DNA of 22,820 nt, taken from Sphacelaria rigidula (lineage: Eukaryota; Phaeophyceae; Sphacelariales). Positions 9,112-19,164 of this stretch are shown here, piece by piece. A program made the translations under genes and the position numbers. The stretch spans positions 1-22,820 of the forward strand of contig CAXNAA020000307.1 in the NCBI GenBank assembly GCA_964200075.2. Direction: 5' to 3'. Each line of letters starts with the position of its first letter. Position 1 is the first letter of the stretch. A model generated the notes under the pieces. It searched no databases, had not been told where the DNA came from, and saw nothing but the letters and a program-made list of their open reading frames with translations.

Positions 9112-11974
9112 GTCAGTTCTTCACTGCTCTTCGCGTTTGTGTTGTCTACAGTCGTTCATCCCCTGCTGTCGTTTGTTCCTGGGCGGGCATATCCAATGAC
9201 AAGCCGCCAGGCATATCGGTTCACCGGGTTATACCGGGTTAGTGCAGGAGTGCATGCCAGCCGTTCAGCCAAAAATATGAGCATCGGCTGATATTGTGCT
9301 CTGTCCAACGTGGGAAAGAGATGGATGCCTGCTGTTGCTGTCTAGTGGCAACAATGGCAAACTGAGTTGATGTTTGTTGTGTCCATTTTGTGTTCACGCA
9401 ATATGATGTACTGCCAGTGAAGGCGGGGTGTCTTGTTGAAAATCGTGAATCGACCAGGGCCGACGATAGCCCCACGGTACAGAGGAACTCGCAGCACGAC
9501 GAGAACAGCCCAGGCTGTTTGGTTGCCGCTTCGGGTGTAGTGCAGATAGCTGCGCTCCCCTCGTTCTGTCCATTAGTGAGCGGTATCTACGCCAACCTGC
9601 TTCTCTCGAACAGAAGTTACCGTACCATACTCCCGTCAGACGACATTTTTATCCGACACATGGTTGGCCACTGCACTGTTATACTGCTCCAAGACTGTGC
9701 TACTGTCCGTACTGTGGTAAATTACTTTCATCCCATACATGGTTTTGGTGCCACGGTTGCCCCGGGCAGCATTATAGTTAGGGTGTCACGTTTCGCGCGC
9801 CACGTTTTACTTTACCACAAGTGAGAAATGCTGCATCTGGCCAAAGTTGCATACGGGGAAGACACCCCACGTGAAAGCCGCCGTGTTTATTTATCGGGAA
9901 TAGCCACCGTCCACTGCAGTGCACAGCTGCACAGTCAGTACAACAGTACCATGCTATTATATAGGCAGTGCGGTGTTTGCGATGTTTCTATATCCGTCTC
10001 AATGAAGAATATCTTGGAAAAAAAGGCATGCAGGAGAGTCGTGGGTAACAAACGACTCAAGCCCTTCTAACACCGACGACAACGAGTACGGTTGAGCCAA
10101 ATTTAGAACGACGACGGCTGTTTCTCAATCCGTGCGTAGTCAGTACGCGCGGCCAAGGGCACACAGGCACTTGTGCTGGTCGGTTGTAACCAATCAGCTT
10201 CAATGGTAACCCCACTACAGTGCTGGGTTGCCCACGTTTCGTGCTCGAATGTTTCCGCGCTCAACATGTACGGCCTTGTGTGAGACAGCGCGTAAGTACA
10301 CTGGTATCGACATATACTCTTTGTTTTCATTGTATTCGCCCTCAATGCTATACATAGCGTGGTATACTGTCTGGCAGCACCGTGCAATCAGTACTGCAGG
10401 GTGGGATCTGGTTAACCGCTGGTGGGTAAATCTTTTTCATCAATACTCGAATATGCTTTTGATGAGACGATGGATACACCTAGTTTTTGTTTCCGCGCTC
10501 ACAGACGGATATCTGTTCGGCTGCCTTTTCAAGGCAATCCCACTTTCCCCTGCGCAAACGAAATGATGAAATTCACATGGAATCGAAGATATTACTGGTG
10601 AAATATGCAGGAACACCTGCTATATACACGAGTATAGACGGTATACAGCCCCGGGCCGGTAGTATCGAAGCAGCACTTCTGTACGAGACACACGGGCGGA
10701 CACGAGTACAAACAGGGCCGGCAGTTCATCTGCAGCGAACTTTACTTGTACATTCACGGGCTAAAGGTAGCACGTGTATACTTGAGCACCGCGGGTAAAA
10801 AGAGTGATTGAAGCTGCTGGATATATCCCCTGTCGATGGATTGCACACTGCATTATTGAAGTGTCTTGACAAAAGCAGGGTGGTATGTGGAAGACCCGTC
10901 CACGACAAGAACAACGCAGCAGTCTGCAGCAGTCGGGTTTATTTCTGCAGTCGTAATAATAAAAACGTATGCGCAAATTCATCAAGTACTCTACTGTACT
11001 GTTGTAGCGCACCAACTTTGTATCGTATTCCCTCCTTCCTTTTCATGTTCCGTTTCGCCCGCATGGGTGCTACCTTGATCGGATGCCCATTGTCAGCCAA
11101 ATGGCCATTTACGCATCATGTTCGAGCAGCCCACATGAACCCTAGGATTTTGGCTAGTAGCGTTTCATCGTTCTGCCCCGAAAGATGACGGAGTTACCTC
11201 ATCATTTGCTGCTTGGTTCGCAGCTTTGTCGATTTTATGCACGGACAGGGCGGATGGCACAGGCGGTAACACTGCATTGCAATACTGTACTGTATCCTGC
11301 GGGCAGTGGTGAGTGATACTTGTAGTAAATAAACAGGAGTCCATCTACAGCCTAAAGGAGGTGGCTGTGCAGTATCAAGGATATCAAAGTGGGTCAGTTT
11401 TTGTGTGGGAAGCAATATGTAAGTGGTTACCTGGGGGTATCATTGCACTGTCATGCACCTACGATACTGGCCGTAAACTTCTGTCCTGTCCTTTTTTCCC
11501 ATCCGTATCAACGAGAAGCTGACTCCGCCACTGTTGTAGTGCTGTGTGCATCTACAACGCGGTGGTTATGCACGCTCGATATGCCGTTTTTTCAGTTCAT
11601 CAATTGAAGTGCACTATTTGCACCGTTCTTGCGGAGGTTTGGTGCTGACGCGCTTCATGTACATGTGTGTTGCGTCCAAAGTGTACGTATAAAGTTAATC
11701 GGTGGTTTCGTTCTGTACCGTGTGGGCGTTGTCATCCCATCCATTCTGGATACCCGTCTACACATCTCGGCACTAGCACAGGAGATTTTATTCTTTTTCG
11801 TTAAGGACTCGATCTCCCTCGTGTGGTGCTTGCCTCACTCTCCTCGCGAGAGAGGTTCAGCGGTCCTTCTTCGTCGTCAACCGTGAGGCCGAACTTTGTG
11901 TACCCACGACACAGTCGCTCTACACTGCGGTTGTTGGGCATGGTGTAGGAGAAAATCCCAGATCGTGTGACCTC
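9112..11974. other. Proposed intron 1 (part) or intergenic; no further exon supported
   Basis: If the gene model is right this is the first part of a 5.1-kb intron. Frames of up to 144 codons (9390-9824) occur but have no splice context that fits the phases. Short motifs containing TACTGTA or TACAGTA recur (for example near 10992 and 11283, and again at 22350-22365). Whether they belong to one repeat could not be shown. Confidence 0.4.
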
Positions 11975-12047
11975 CTCGAGAGTCGAACCCATGACGCAAC
12001 CAGAACAAGGTTTCGAGTTCACCAACTGAGTCACCGCGGCGACCGAA
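11975..12047 (-). mobile_element. tRNA-like head of a second SINE-type family
   Basis: On the - strand, TGACTCAGTTGG (12033-12022) matches the RNA polymerase III A box of a tRNA. GGTTCGACTCT (11989-11979) matches the B box with a changed last base. The boxes are about 32 bases apart, as in tRNAs. The D and T stems do not fold cleanly, so this is not a functional tRNA. It is either a tRNA pseudogene or the 5' head of a SINE whose body would run left to about 11810. The sequence differs from the SINE family at 14962, 17425 and 19757. Confidence 0.5.
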
Positions 12048-12116
12048 CGATTGTATATTCTACAACACACTACTGCTGCTGTTGCAGCTGTACTGAACTG
12101 TAGACACATCACATGT

Positions 12117-12230
12117 CATACCCTGGACAAAAGAATACACGGTCGAAAAATGTACCGCGTGCAAGAGACAAAAGATTCCGTACTATACGCGGTACATTTT
12201 TCGACCGTGTATTCTTTTGTCCAGGGTATG
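12117..12230. repeat. Perfect 44-bp inverted repeat (MITE-like hairpin)
   Basis: The arm at 12117-12160 begins CATACCCTGGACAAAAGAAT and ends TGTACCGCGT. Its exact reverse complement lies at 12187-12230, separated by a 26-base loop. All 44 positions pair. An element with the same termini (CCCTGGA...ACCGCGT) but diverged arms occurs at 21297-21444, so this is a dispersed family. Arm identity suggests recent insertion or ongoing constraint. It could be a MITE, or a template for small RNAs. No clear target-site duplication beyond a possible TA is seen. Confidence 0.9.
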
Positions 12231-13227
12231 CACACATTTATTCACGTGAGCAAACTGCGCACGAAAGTCGTACTCCACCGCCTGCATCTCTCCGCATACA
12301 TGAGAGAGAGAGCTCCTTTATCAACACCCTTGGAGGTCGCCCATCGCATCCTAGTTCAGATTCTTCAATAACTGGCCATCTTGGTCCGTTTGCGATTTAA
12401 CGTGAGTCCATGTGACGTGCAGCAGGGGACGTGATGTACGATACTCACACCTCGTTACCTCCACTAGGATGAAGCAGCTTTACCACTAGCAACTTGCAGA
12501 GAACCGTCCCCTGCATGAATCAGGAGGGGGTAGGCAAATGCCATCGGAGTGCCTCCTGCCTGAAGTATTCCTTGGATTCGCAAAATATTCGCGTAAACTC
12601 GACATCCATATCGTACATGCGACATATCCACCGCAGGCCTCTCACAACTCGGTTGCAAGATGAGAAAAAAATGCTCGAGGGTTTGAAACTAGCCAGGGGT
12701 CCGCATTACTGAGTGCCTTCTGGGGGAGGTGGCTGTGGCTGTCCATGCACAGTATTAGTACAAGCTCGTCTAGCCTTTTGTTCGTGAATCATGGATGCTC
12801 TAGGTGGATCATACCCTCCCCTCCCTCCCCTTTTACGTGAGCGTCCACGGCTGTCTTGTTCCCAGCCTTCGAAGCTCGCTGATCACAATACGTGTCCTGC
12901 AGCGTAGCAGATCGGCGAGATTTTTTCCGAGAGCTCTAAGCTTTCCCTGCCAAGCAGTGTTGTGCTCCGCCGTGCCGTCGGGTTTGAAGTGCCGTAGTTT
13001 CACAAGCTGGGGAAATTCCCGAATATTCAACTTCAAAGTGTCGACCGGGCAGGTGCACGATGTCCTGACTGACCCTCACGGTCTGCAGTTTTGGGTGCGC
13101 ATTCAAGAAACACCCCTGGGGGGAAGGGTTGTCCGAACCGGTCTGATTCTTCGAGACCGACACTGCCTGTAGTTCTTGACAGAATGATCAAACACGATTC
13201 GGTCGACCCTAGCGACAGTGCTCATTG
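12231..13227. other. No supported gene
   Basis: Frames of up to 122 codons (12804-13172, + strand) overlap others on the - strand and lack recognisable motifs or fitting splice sites. A short GAGAGAGAG run is at about 12302-12310. Confidence 0.4.
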
Positions 13228-13453
13228 CGCCATTGTTTCAAGGGCAGGTCGAGTAGAGTCTACTCAATTGCGGGATATTTCGAAAGACGTACTTGGGGTA
13301 CTCAAGTTAGGGTAGAGTGTTGGGAGTCGTACCCAAAAATAGCTGGGGAGCGATTCCTGGAAATCTACCCCCAATTTGTGTACTTCCAGTATGACTTGCA
13401 AGATACCCCGCAATTAAGTATACTCTTCTCGACCTACCCTTGCATTATTTCAC
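13228..13453. repeat. Inverted repeat with about 75-90-bp arms
   Basis: The left arm 13246-13319 (AGGTCGAGTAGAGTCTACTC...) is the imperfect inverse of 13361-13435, with a 41-base loop. Shared blocks include AGGTCGAG-AGAGT-TACT-AATTGCGGG and GGGTAGA. Identity by eye is about 75%. Weaker pairing extends outward through CAAGGG-AGG to about 13228 and 13453. It is a fold-back or MITE-like element. It does not share termini with the 12117 element. Confidence 0.75.
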
Positions 13454-13551
13454 CAGCCTGAAGCCCTTGTCTCTCAGGCTTTGCCGTGGTTCATGTCCAC
13501 GTCGATATCTGATATGTGTTCGTGGTTGACCTTGTTACCGTCAGCCGGAGG

Positions 13552-13724
13552 CTCATCAAATTGTTCTCGACTCGAGAATGTGCGGTCCTATCGAATTCGC
13601 TCGTATCTGATACGTCCACGCGATTGATTTTGCAAGATGGTTAAAAACGTGAATCCCATGGACGTGTCAGGTACGAGCGGATTCGATTTCACCGCACGTT
13701 TTCGAGTCGAGAACAGTTGATGAG
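13552..13724. repeat. Inverted repeat with 57-bp (extending to 67-bp) arms
   Basis: The arm 13562-13618 (TGTTCTCGACTCGA...ACGTCCA) pairs with 13659-13715 at 49 of 57 positions. Outside that, CTCATCAA (13552-13559) pairs with TTGATGAG (13717-13724) after a one-base offset. The loop is 40 bases. Several differences are C/T or G/A transitions, as expected from cytosine deamination. It lies only about 100 bases from the preceding inverted repeat but is unrelated in sequence. Confidence 0.85.
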
Positions 13725-14229
13725 ACACGCTCTCAATCGTGGTCGGGCAAAAAAATGGCAAAAACATGACAATGTCGTCGTCCATACTGGTTCAACACTT
13801 CGTCTGCTATCGGCGGAGGCGTTTATTGGGACCAATTTTGTAGACATCGTTCAACGTCAATTCATGAAGCCTCTGAGCGACGGCGCCCCCCTGTTCCAAG
13901 AACCAAGCCTTTGACACAGTCCCGCCAATTTATGGAGGGTGACCATAAGGTGGGCGTGGATAGCCACCAGTAGGCCGCTTCAGCACTAACGAGCTCGCAC
14001 GTGTTCAACGTCTAGGATTGCTCGTGAGGATTCTTGGGGCACTTTATTGTGCACATTTTCGAAACGCAACGGCCGACCGAAGTCTTTTTCTTCACCGAGT
14101 CTCAACATTGTGAGCCCCCGCATGTGCGTCAGGAGTCTGTGGGAGATGAGCTTGCCCATGTGGTGACCATGCGTTCCTCGTTTGTGTAGATGTATGTGTG
14201 TGACGACTTGTTGTGCTCGTCCTGGTCAG
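13725..14229. other. No supported gene; end of proposed intron 1
   Basis: No recognisable feature is seen apart from the acceptor context at 14206-14229. That is a T-rich stretch running into CCTGGTCAG and precedes proposed exon 2. Confidence 0.35.
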
Positions 14230-14508
14230 TCGGCTGTTGGGGGTCATGGAGGAGTTCGCAACTCTTGAACGCGGAATCGAAACACTCCCATTACCTACCG
14301 GCACCGACCGCCCACGGGACGCACACTCCCACCAAATATGCTACGTGCTTGAGCTGTTCATGAATCACTGCCCTGAGACGGCATTGCTGCTGATCTCCGC
14401 TTATCCACGCGTATTCCTTACCCGGGGCATGTGTTTTCTTCATACTGAGAGCAACCATTCCGACATCCCGGCGAGAAAACGGCCTACGAGCGCAGATGCT
14501 CCTAGGAC
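14230..14508 (+). CDS. Candidate exon 2 of the unrecognised spliced gene
   Basis: Between an acceptor (TCCTGGTCAG at 14220-14229) and a strong donor (GGAC|GTGAGT at 14508/14509) one + strand frame is open for 92 whole codons. Its start and end phases are both 2, which fits exon 1 and exon 3. The encoded peptide starts RLLGVMEEFATLERGIETLP. It contains a hydrophobic stretch (ALLLISAYPRVFLT) after a His/Cys-containing segment (ELFMNHCPETA). I recognise no domain. The opposite strand is also open over part of it, and because all neighbouring introns are phase 2 the exon could be dropped without breaking the frame. Its inclusion is therefore uncertain. Confidence 0.35.
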
Positions 14509-14961
14509 GTGAGTGCATTGCAGTATGTAGATATAACGTTCTTGAGCGTTGGAGGCTGTCTGTTCCTAGCACCACGTCTGGCAGTCCCGCGGACATTTGA
14601 AGCATGGTAAATGTGAGCGTCCATGTTTCTTTCACGGCCTCTGGGCGCTGATAAGGCGGAGATTCAAACTTTGCGTTTTGAAGTACGGCAGGTGTCTTGT
14701 ATTATTCTATGCTCATGGTGTAGCGGGCGGGTTGGATTTTTCGGGGTGTCTGTGTGACACAGCACAGCACTCGCAGCTTTATCCGCCAAAGGCTCCATCA
14801 GAACAATGACGGTACCCACAACATCTCTGTCCCGCAAAGATTGCTCTCGCCGGCATGAACGTTATGCGATATGCGGCGGTGACAAGGTCATCGCTCATAG
14901 TCTCCACTAACCAAATGAAGCTGCATGGCGTACCACTCTATCCCCTGCTATTTATTTTGTT
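14509..14961. other. Proposed intron 2, first part
   Basis: Nothing recognisable before the SINE copy that starts at 14962. Confidence 0.35.
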
Positions 14962-15258
14962 GCACTTTGAACCCCTCGCCTCTGTCGGGATGAGTCCGTG
15001 GTCTTACGGGATCAACCCATCTCTCCCCCGTTACACGCCTTGCATTTCGGTGCCGCGGTTTGGGTTAGCACTCCCGCACCGCGTCAACTCACGTCAAACA
15101 AACGCAGTCGACGACTTCGTTTACCCACGTTACCACGCTCTCCACGGGGAAAATCACATACTACGAAGAATTAACATAACGCATCGGGAATCGAACCCTC
15201 ATACCGTCCACCCTAATGGCGTCAGTCGGACCATTACACCACCGGGTCGCGGCGGCCG
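14962..15258 (-). mobile_element. tRNA-derived SINE (copy B, most complete)
   Basis: On the - strand the element starts with a GC-rich tRNA-like head near 15258. The A box TGGTGTAATGG (15241-15231) and B box GGTTCGATTCC (15197-15187) both match the Pol III consensus, with a 33-base gap as in a tRNA. The body contains blocks shared with copies C and D (the CCACGCTCTCC block and the ACTACGAAGA block, + strand reading). The 3' end is the GGGGTTCAAAGTG block near 14962, shared with all copies. The element has no coding capacity and would depend on a LINE for movement. A 251-codon frame over it is not believed to be a gene. Confidence 0.85.
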
Positions 15259-17424
15259 CTATGCTGTATCCTCGTTGACTCCACATGCGTGGCAACTGCC
15301 TGGCGGGCCCAGACCCCTCTGTTACCATATAGGCGTTGCTTATTTCAATCCAAAAACTGTTCCGAACCCTCTTGGAGTAGCAAGACCGACGAAAGTCCAT
15401 CCGTCTCCGCGACTGGACGCTGTAAGGGTTGACCCTTCGACCCCCAGCATCATCTCAGAACGGTTTCACCGGCTGACGGTCCCGGAGGCTTTGATGTTCT
15501 TGTCGGGGGGGGGGGGCGTGCAGGTTCTCCGATCGTCAAAGAATGCTCTCCGGAATATTGATGCATCGTTCCAGGAAAATTTTGGGTCGAGCAACAGGTG
15601 TGGAGAGTAGTGGGGTGACCATTTTTATGGCTATGATGGATGGAAATACCCACGAACTTTCCCTCCGAATCGCTCAGTACGTCGCTCACTTGAAGGTTAC
15701 AGCTGGATTTCACCATCGGACGTGAGACACCCACAAATGGGGTGGTTTTTCCCTTTGCAGATTTTTGCCACTTACTCATCCTCTCCCGTGTTGTCAAGCG
15801 CTGCGCACTCATGTTATGTAACCGGGCAGAAATGAAAGCAGTGTTGACCTCATGTGTTCTGTTGTGGACGGTAAAAGGACTGCGCGGCTGTACTGCGTGT
15901 ATTTTAATCAGCCGCTGATCAAGGTGCCGTCTATACTTGCGCGATACAATGGCAGCGCCTACTGTGGAGTATCGTTGATATTATGTGACATGTAGTACAT
16001 CGCAGCAGGAGCAAGAGCTGTTGTGCATACCTTTTTGTGCACGGCAGCATTAGGTACCGTCTACTCGGCTTGACATGACGTGAACTAACGTGGCTCGGCT
16101 GAATGAAAACGCTTGGGGGTCCTCATGCACTAGTTTATATCTAAACTTTCATCATGCAGCTGTTGACATGAACAGGCTTGTTGTGTCACTTGAAAACAAA
16201 CGTCCCAGGCCAAATTTGACCATGCGCGATATTGAGCGATCTGCGGGGTGGGGGGCTTGAGGTCAGAGATTTGATATGAAGCGGGAGTAACATGATGATA
16301 CCATGCTGCGCATGTTGCAAGTCATTAGCCACCGATGTCGCACATACTATGAGTCATTTTCCGAGTGTGTTCCCTGCTTTTTTGGTCATGTGGCTGTAAT
16401 AAAGGTGTGGGGGAGATGAAAAAGTGCGAGAAATGTACGAAAAAGATTGCATACCTCACTAAATGGTGAAAAAATATTTGGACAGTTTTTGTCTTTTTCA
16501 TCTTCATTGCCCCACTTCCCTGCATACAGATTTCATGCGCGTAAAACGCTAACCTTGAGCGTGCAACGAGGATTACACCCTGAGAAAGGGAAGTAGTGTA
16601 ATTGCATACAACGGGTGCGAGCGTCCATGGCCTTCCCTCAGACAAAATCTCAAACCCTAAACCCTCCGTGATCAAAAAGCTTGACAAGATGACGCTAATA
16701 CGCTTATTTTCCCACCTCCGGTGGACGCTCCTCATCAGTCGGCGAGAGGTGTTTTGGCTTGGGCTGCGCCCTCGCGTGGCGGCTGCGCAGCAACGTGAGA
16801 CATACGAAGTAGCCAACGTGTACGTGGAACGCTTTTTGTCATGTTTCTGCTTTTGGCGGTTTTTGAGAAGTTTTTCGGCTGCCACCGCCCATCACAGTAA
16901 ACGTTTGATCTAAAAGTCTTGGGAATCGGGAGATACTAACATCCGCCCCACCTTCGGAAGAGATTATTGTCTGCAATCTCCTCAGGGATCCTGTGACGAC
17001 GAAGCCCCAGATCCAGGCTCTCGGGTATTTTGTGTAAGATGGTCGCCCTATGCCAGCCTGTTCGTACTGTTGCACTTACTAATATGTGCCTTTTTTATCA
17101 CGTCTACCCCACTGGTTCCATGGGCGAAAATGCTGAATCCTCGAGCGTTCTGCGGGGTGTTATACATGCCCACCCCCCGGCCGGGAACGTGTCATCTCCT
17201 GTCCATTCACGGTCCTGTCGGCAGAGCCACTGTTTCGAGCTGAGGCCTAGAGCCTCAACACGGAACGAGTAATTTCTCTGGAGGTCCTGTTCTGCTGGCC
17301 GTGGTGTGTCCTTCTCACACGTTTGACAATATATTGTCAACATTTACAACAGACGAAAAATATACTGCGTAAAGTAGAGGCCTATTGCAACTATGGTCGA
17401 CCGACGAAAGTTGCAATTTTCGTC
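15259..17424. other. Proposed intron 2, middle; no gene supported
   Basis: A run of G lies at about 15506-15515. A 186-codon - strand frame (16325-16885) and a 120-codon one (15450-15812) are the longest here. Neither has recognisable motifs, and the length of the first is within what chance can give in a window this size. A perfect 18-bp palindrome, TTGACAATATATTGTCAA, occurs at 17323-17340. An 8-bp stem CGACGAAA/TTTCGTCG sits at about 17401-17425, next to the SINE end. Confidence 0.4.
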
Positions 17425-17944
17425 GCACTTTGAACCCCTCCCCTCCCTCGAGACGAGCCCGTGGTCTCGAGAGATTATCCCATCTCCCCGCCGGTACACG
17501 CCTTGCATTTTGTTCTCGTGGATTGGATCATGACCATCAGCACTCCCGCACCGCGTCAACTCACGTTAAATAAACCCCGTCAACTACTTCGTTTACTCGC
17601 GTACTCACGCTTCCGCCGGTTATTATTATTATTTATTATTATTATCACTATTATTATCACTACTATTATCACTATTATTATTTCCGCACGTTAGTCATAT
17701 CTCGCGAACCCGTGGTCACAGACGTAGGGTCGCCTTTCCAATACCGTCGTTGCTATTCCTCACAAGACATGTTATAAAAAAAAGAATAATATGAAATACG
17801 CCACGAAAACCGGTGGAAAATAGTCTTTTCGACGGTCGAAATCACACACTACGAAGAGAAATGCGAACACATGGGGAATCGAATCCTAGTCCTCTAAGCA
17901 CAAAGGCCGACAGGCGGACGATTTCACCACCGGGGCGCGGCGGC
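17425..17944 (-). mobile_element. tRNA-derived SINE (copy C, with internal insertion)
   Basis: The 3' block (GCACTTTGAACCCCTCC, + strand reading, from 17425) and body up to about 17610 match copy B, including CTCCCGCACCGCGTCAACTC at about 17542. The match is then interrupted by a microsatellite (17620-17683) and about 150 bases of other sequence. It resumes at about 17845 with ACACTACGAAGAGAA and the B box GGATTCGATTCC (17886-17875). The A box (17929-17919) has decayed to TGGTGAAATCG. The extra material makes it about 220 bases longer than copy B. Confidence 0.8.
17620..17683. repeat. ATT/CAC-type microsatellite inside SINE copy C
   Basis: A tract of TTA/ATT triplets is punctuated by TATCAC units at a regular spacing (TTATTATCAC-like repeats). 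It sits where copy B is continuous, so it expanded or inserted within the SINE. Confidence 0.85.
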
Positions 17945-19026
17945 TACTTTGCGCAGTATACTTTCGTCTATTGCAATTTTTTATTTTAGGTTATCCAAGG
18001 TCTGCTACTTTCACAGCGATCGCGGTAGCGGTCGGGTGCGATTGCTCTGTCACGTCCGTTTGGTGTACCTATCTCGGGTATTGGAAAAGGCAAGTGGCGA
18101 CTAGCACGCGTCCGCGCCCTCCTAGACTGTACCGCGCAACGGCAGGTCCTTGCGTGCTACCGTCGTTCTAGTCGCTGGGGATGGGGAAACGGTGTGATGC
18201 GGATTGGTCGCAAGATGACCACCAGTGATGGCCTTGTACAGGACTGTAATAATATGCAAGACAAGTACGCTCTCATCACCTTGCCCTTACCGTTATCTCA
18301 ACGAGCAGACGGTTTGGCTATCGTATCGTGAGGGTAATGCCTTCGGACCCCAGCAAAAACAGCGGTCAACGCCCATCGCTCTCAAAGGGTTCCAAGGTTA
18401 CTTCACGGCCACATATCAAACGATTCAGATATACACTGTTTCAAGTTCATGGGCATCGCCTTGTACAAAATTATGTATATTCCGATTCTGTCGAAATATT
18501 TTGTGGTACCAGATTCTGGCTCGGGCCCATCTATCGGCGCGCGTAACCCCCGGGATTTCGATGTGACATTCACTATTTCGCAACTGTCCGAGGGCTAAGG
18601 TGATAACTGTAATGCGTGAGAAGACCGCGTGCTTAGAGAACCGCATCGTAGTTCGAAACACCTCAGGATCGATGTTTTCAAAACCAATCGGGCCAGTCCC
18701 TGCACGGACCACGCCCCTGACCCCAACCTCAACACTAACCCTAACCCTAACCATGGGGATATTCAAATGCCGATGGGGTCCTTTCGCGCAGTACAAGAAC
18801 ATCCAACCGCGCGTGTGTTCTGCGGGGCCACGTAGTGGTATGGCCAAGCAGAGCGTAGGTCTCTGCGTGGAGGCTCGACCTGCGTACTGTCAGCGGAACT
18901 GTGCACACACCCGTTTCTGCTCAAATTTTGGCGTTGGGGGTCTTGCTAAGCGTGCGCATTCCTGATCTGTTATTTTGCCCACGCTCAATACACCGTAATG
19001 ATCGATCGTTTTGATGATTCATCCAG
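17945..19026. other. Proposed intron 2, last part
   Basis: A 121-codon frame at 18600-18965 runs through the telomere-like tract and is treated as chance. The acceptor for exon 3 (GATTCATCCAG) ends at 19026. No other feature is seen. Confidence 0.4.
18735..18752. repeat. Interstitial telomere-like tract
   Basis: CTAACCCTAACCCTAACC is three units of the TTAGGG-type telomere repeat read on the C-rich strand. It is too short to be a telomere; it could be chance or a repaired break. Confidence 0.6.
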
Positions 19027-19164
19027 GATCGGGCCAGCAGGGGTCACTTCTGGAATCTCAGTGCGGAATCCGCAGAAGCCCAGCCTTACAGATTTCGCCA
19101 AGATCTGCCAGCACTATGAGGCAAAGTGTGGAGGTGTCTACTCTAGTGACTCAGCCGCTGCTAG
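19027..19164 (+). CDS. Candidate exon 3 of the unrecognised spliced gene
   Basis: The exon is bounded by an acceptor TTCATCCAG (ending 19026) and a strong donor CTAG|GTGAGT (19164/19165). The frame is G + 45 codons + AG. The peptide begins IGPAGVTSGISVRNPQKPSL and continues TDFAKICQHYEAKCGGVYSS. It looks like genuine soluble protein, with two Cys and aromatic residues. I recognise no family. Both ends are phase 2, so it joins exon 2 (or exon 1 directly) and exon 4 without a frame break. This is one of the three best exons, on peptide quality and donor strength. Alternative use of an acceptor at 19331 would end the protein three codons later. Confidence 0.55.

Noticed and set aside
14985-15020. 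Hammerhead-ribozyme-like GATGAGTCCGTG in the SINE body
   Set aside because: The required CUGAUGA and GAAA core elements are not both present, and copy C changes the motif to GACGAGCCC.
14855-15610. 251-codon open frame, + strand
   Set aside because: Much of it is SINE copy B read against its own orientation, and it ends in sequence around a poly-G run. It has no recognisable domain.
15450-15812. 120-codon - strand frame with a protein-like N-terminus
   Set aside because: It crosses the poly-G run, overlaps an equally plausible + strand frame, and has no clear splice sites.
16325-16885. 186-codon open frame, - strand
   Set aside because: A frame this long is not surprising by chance in about 46 kb of double-strand sequence. 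No motif, and no splice or promoter context, was seen.
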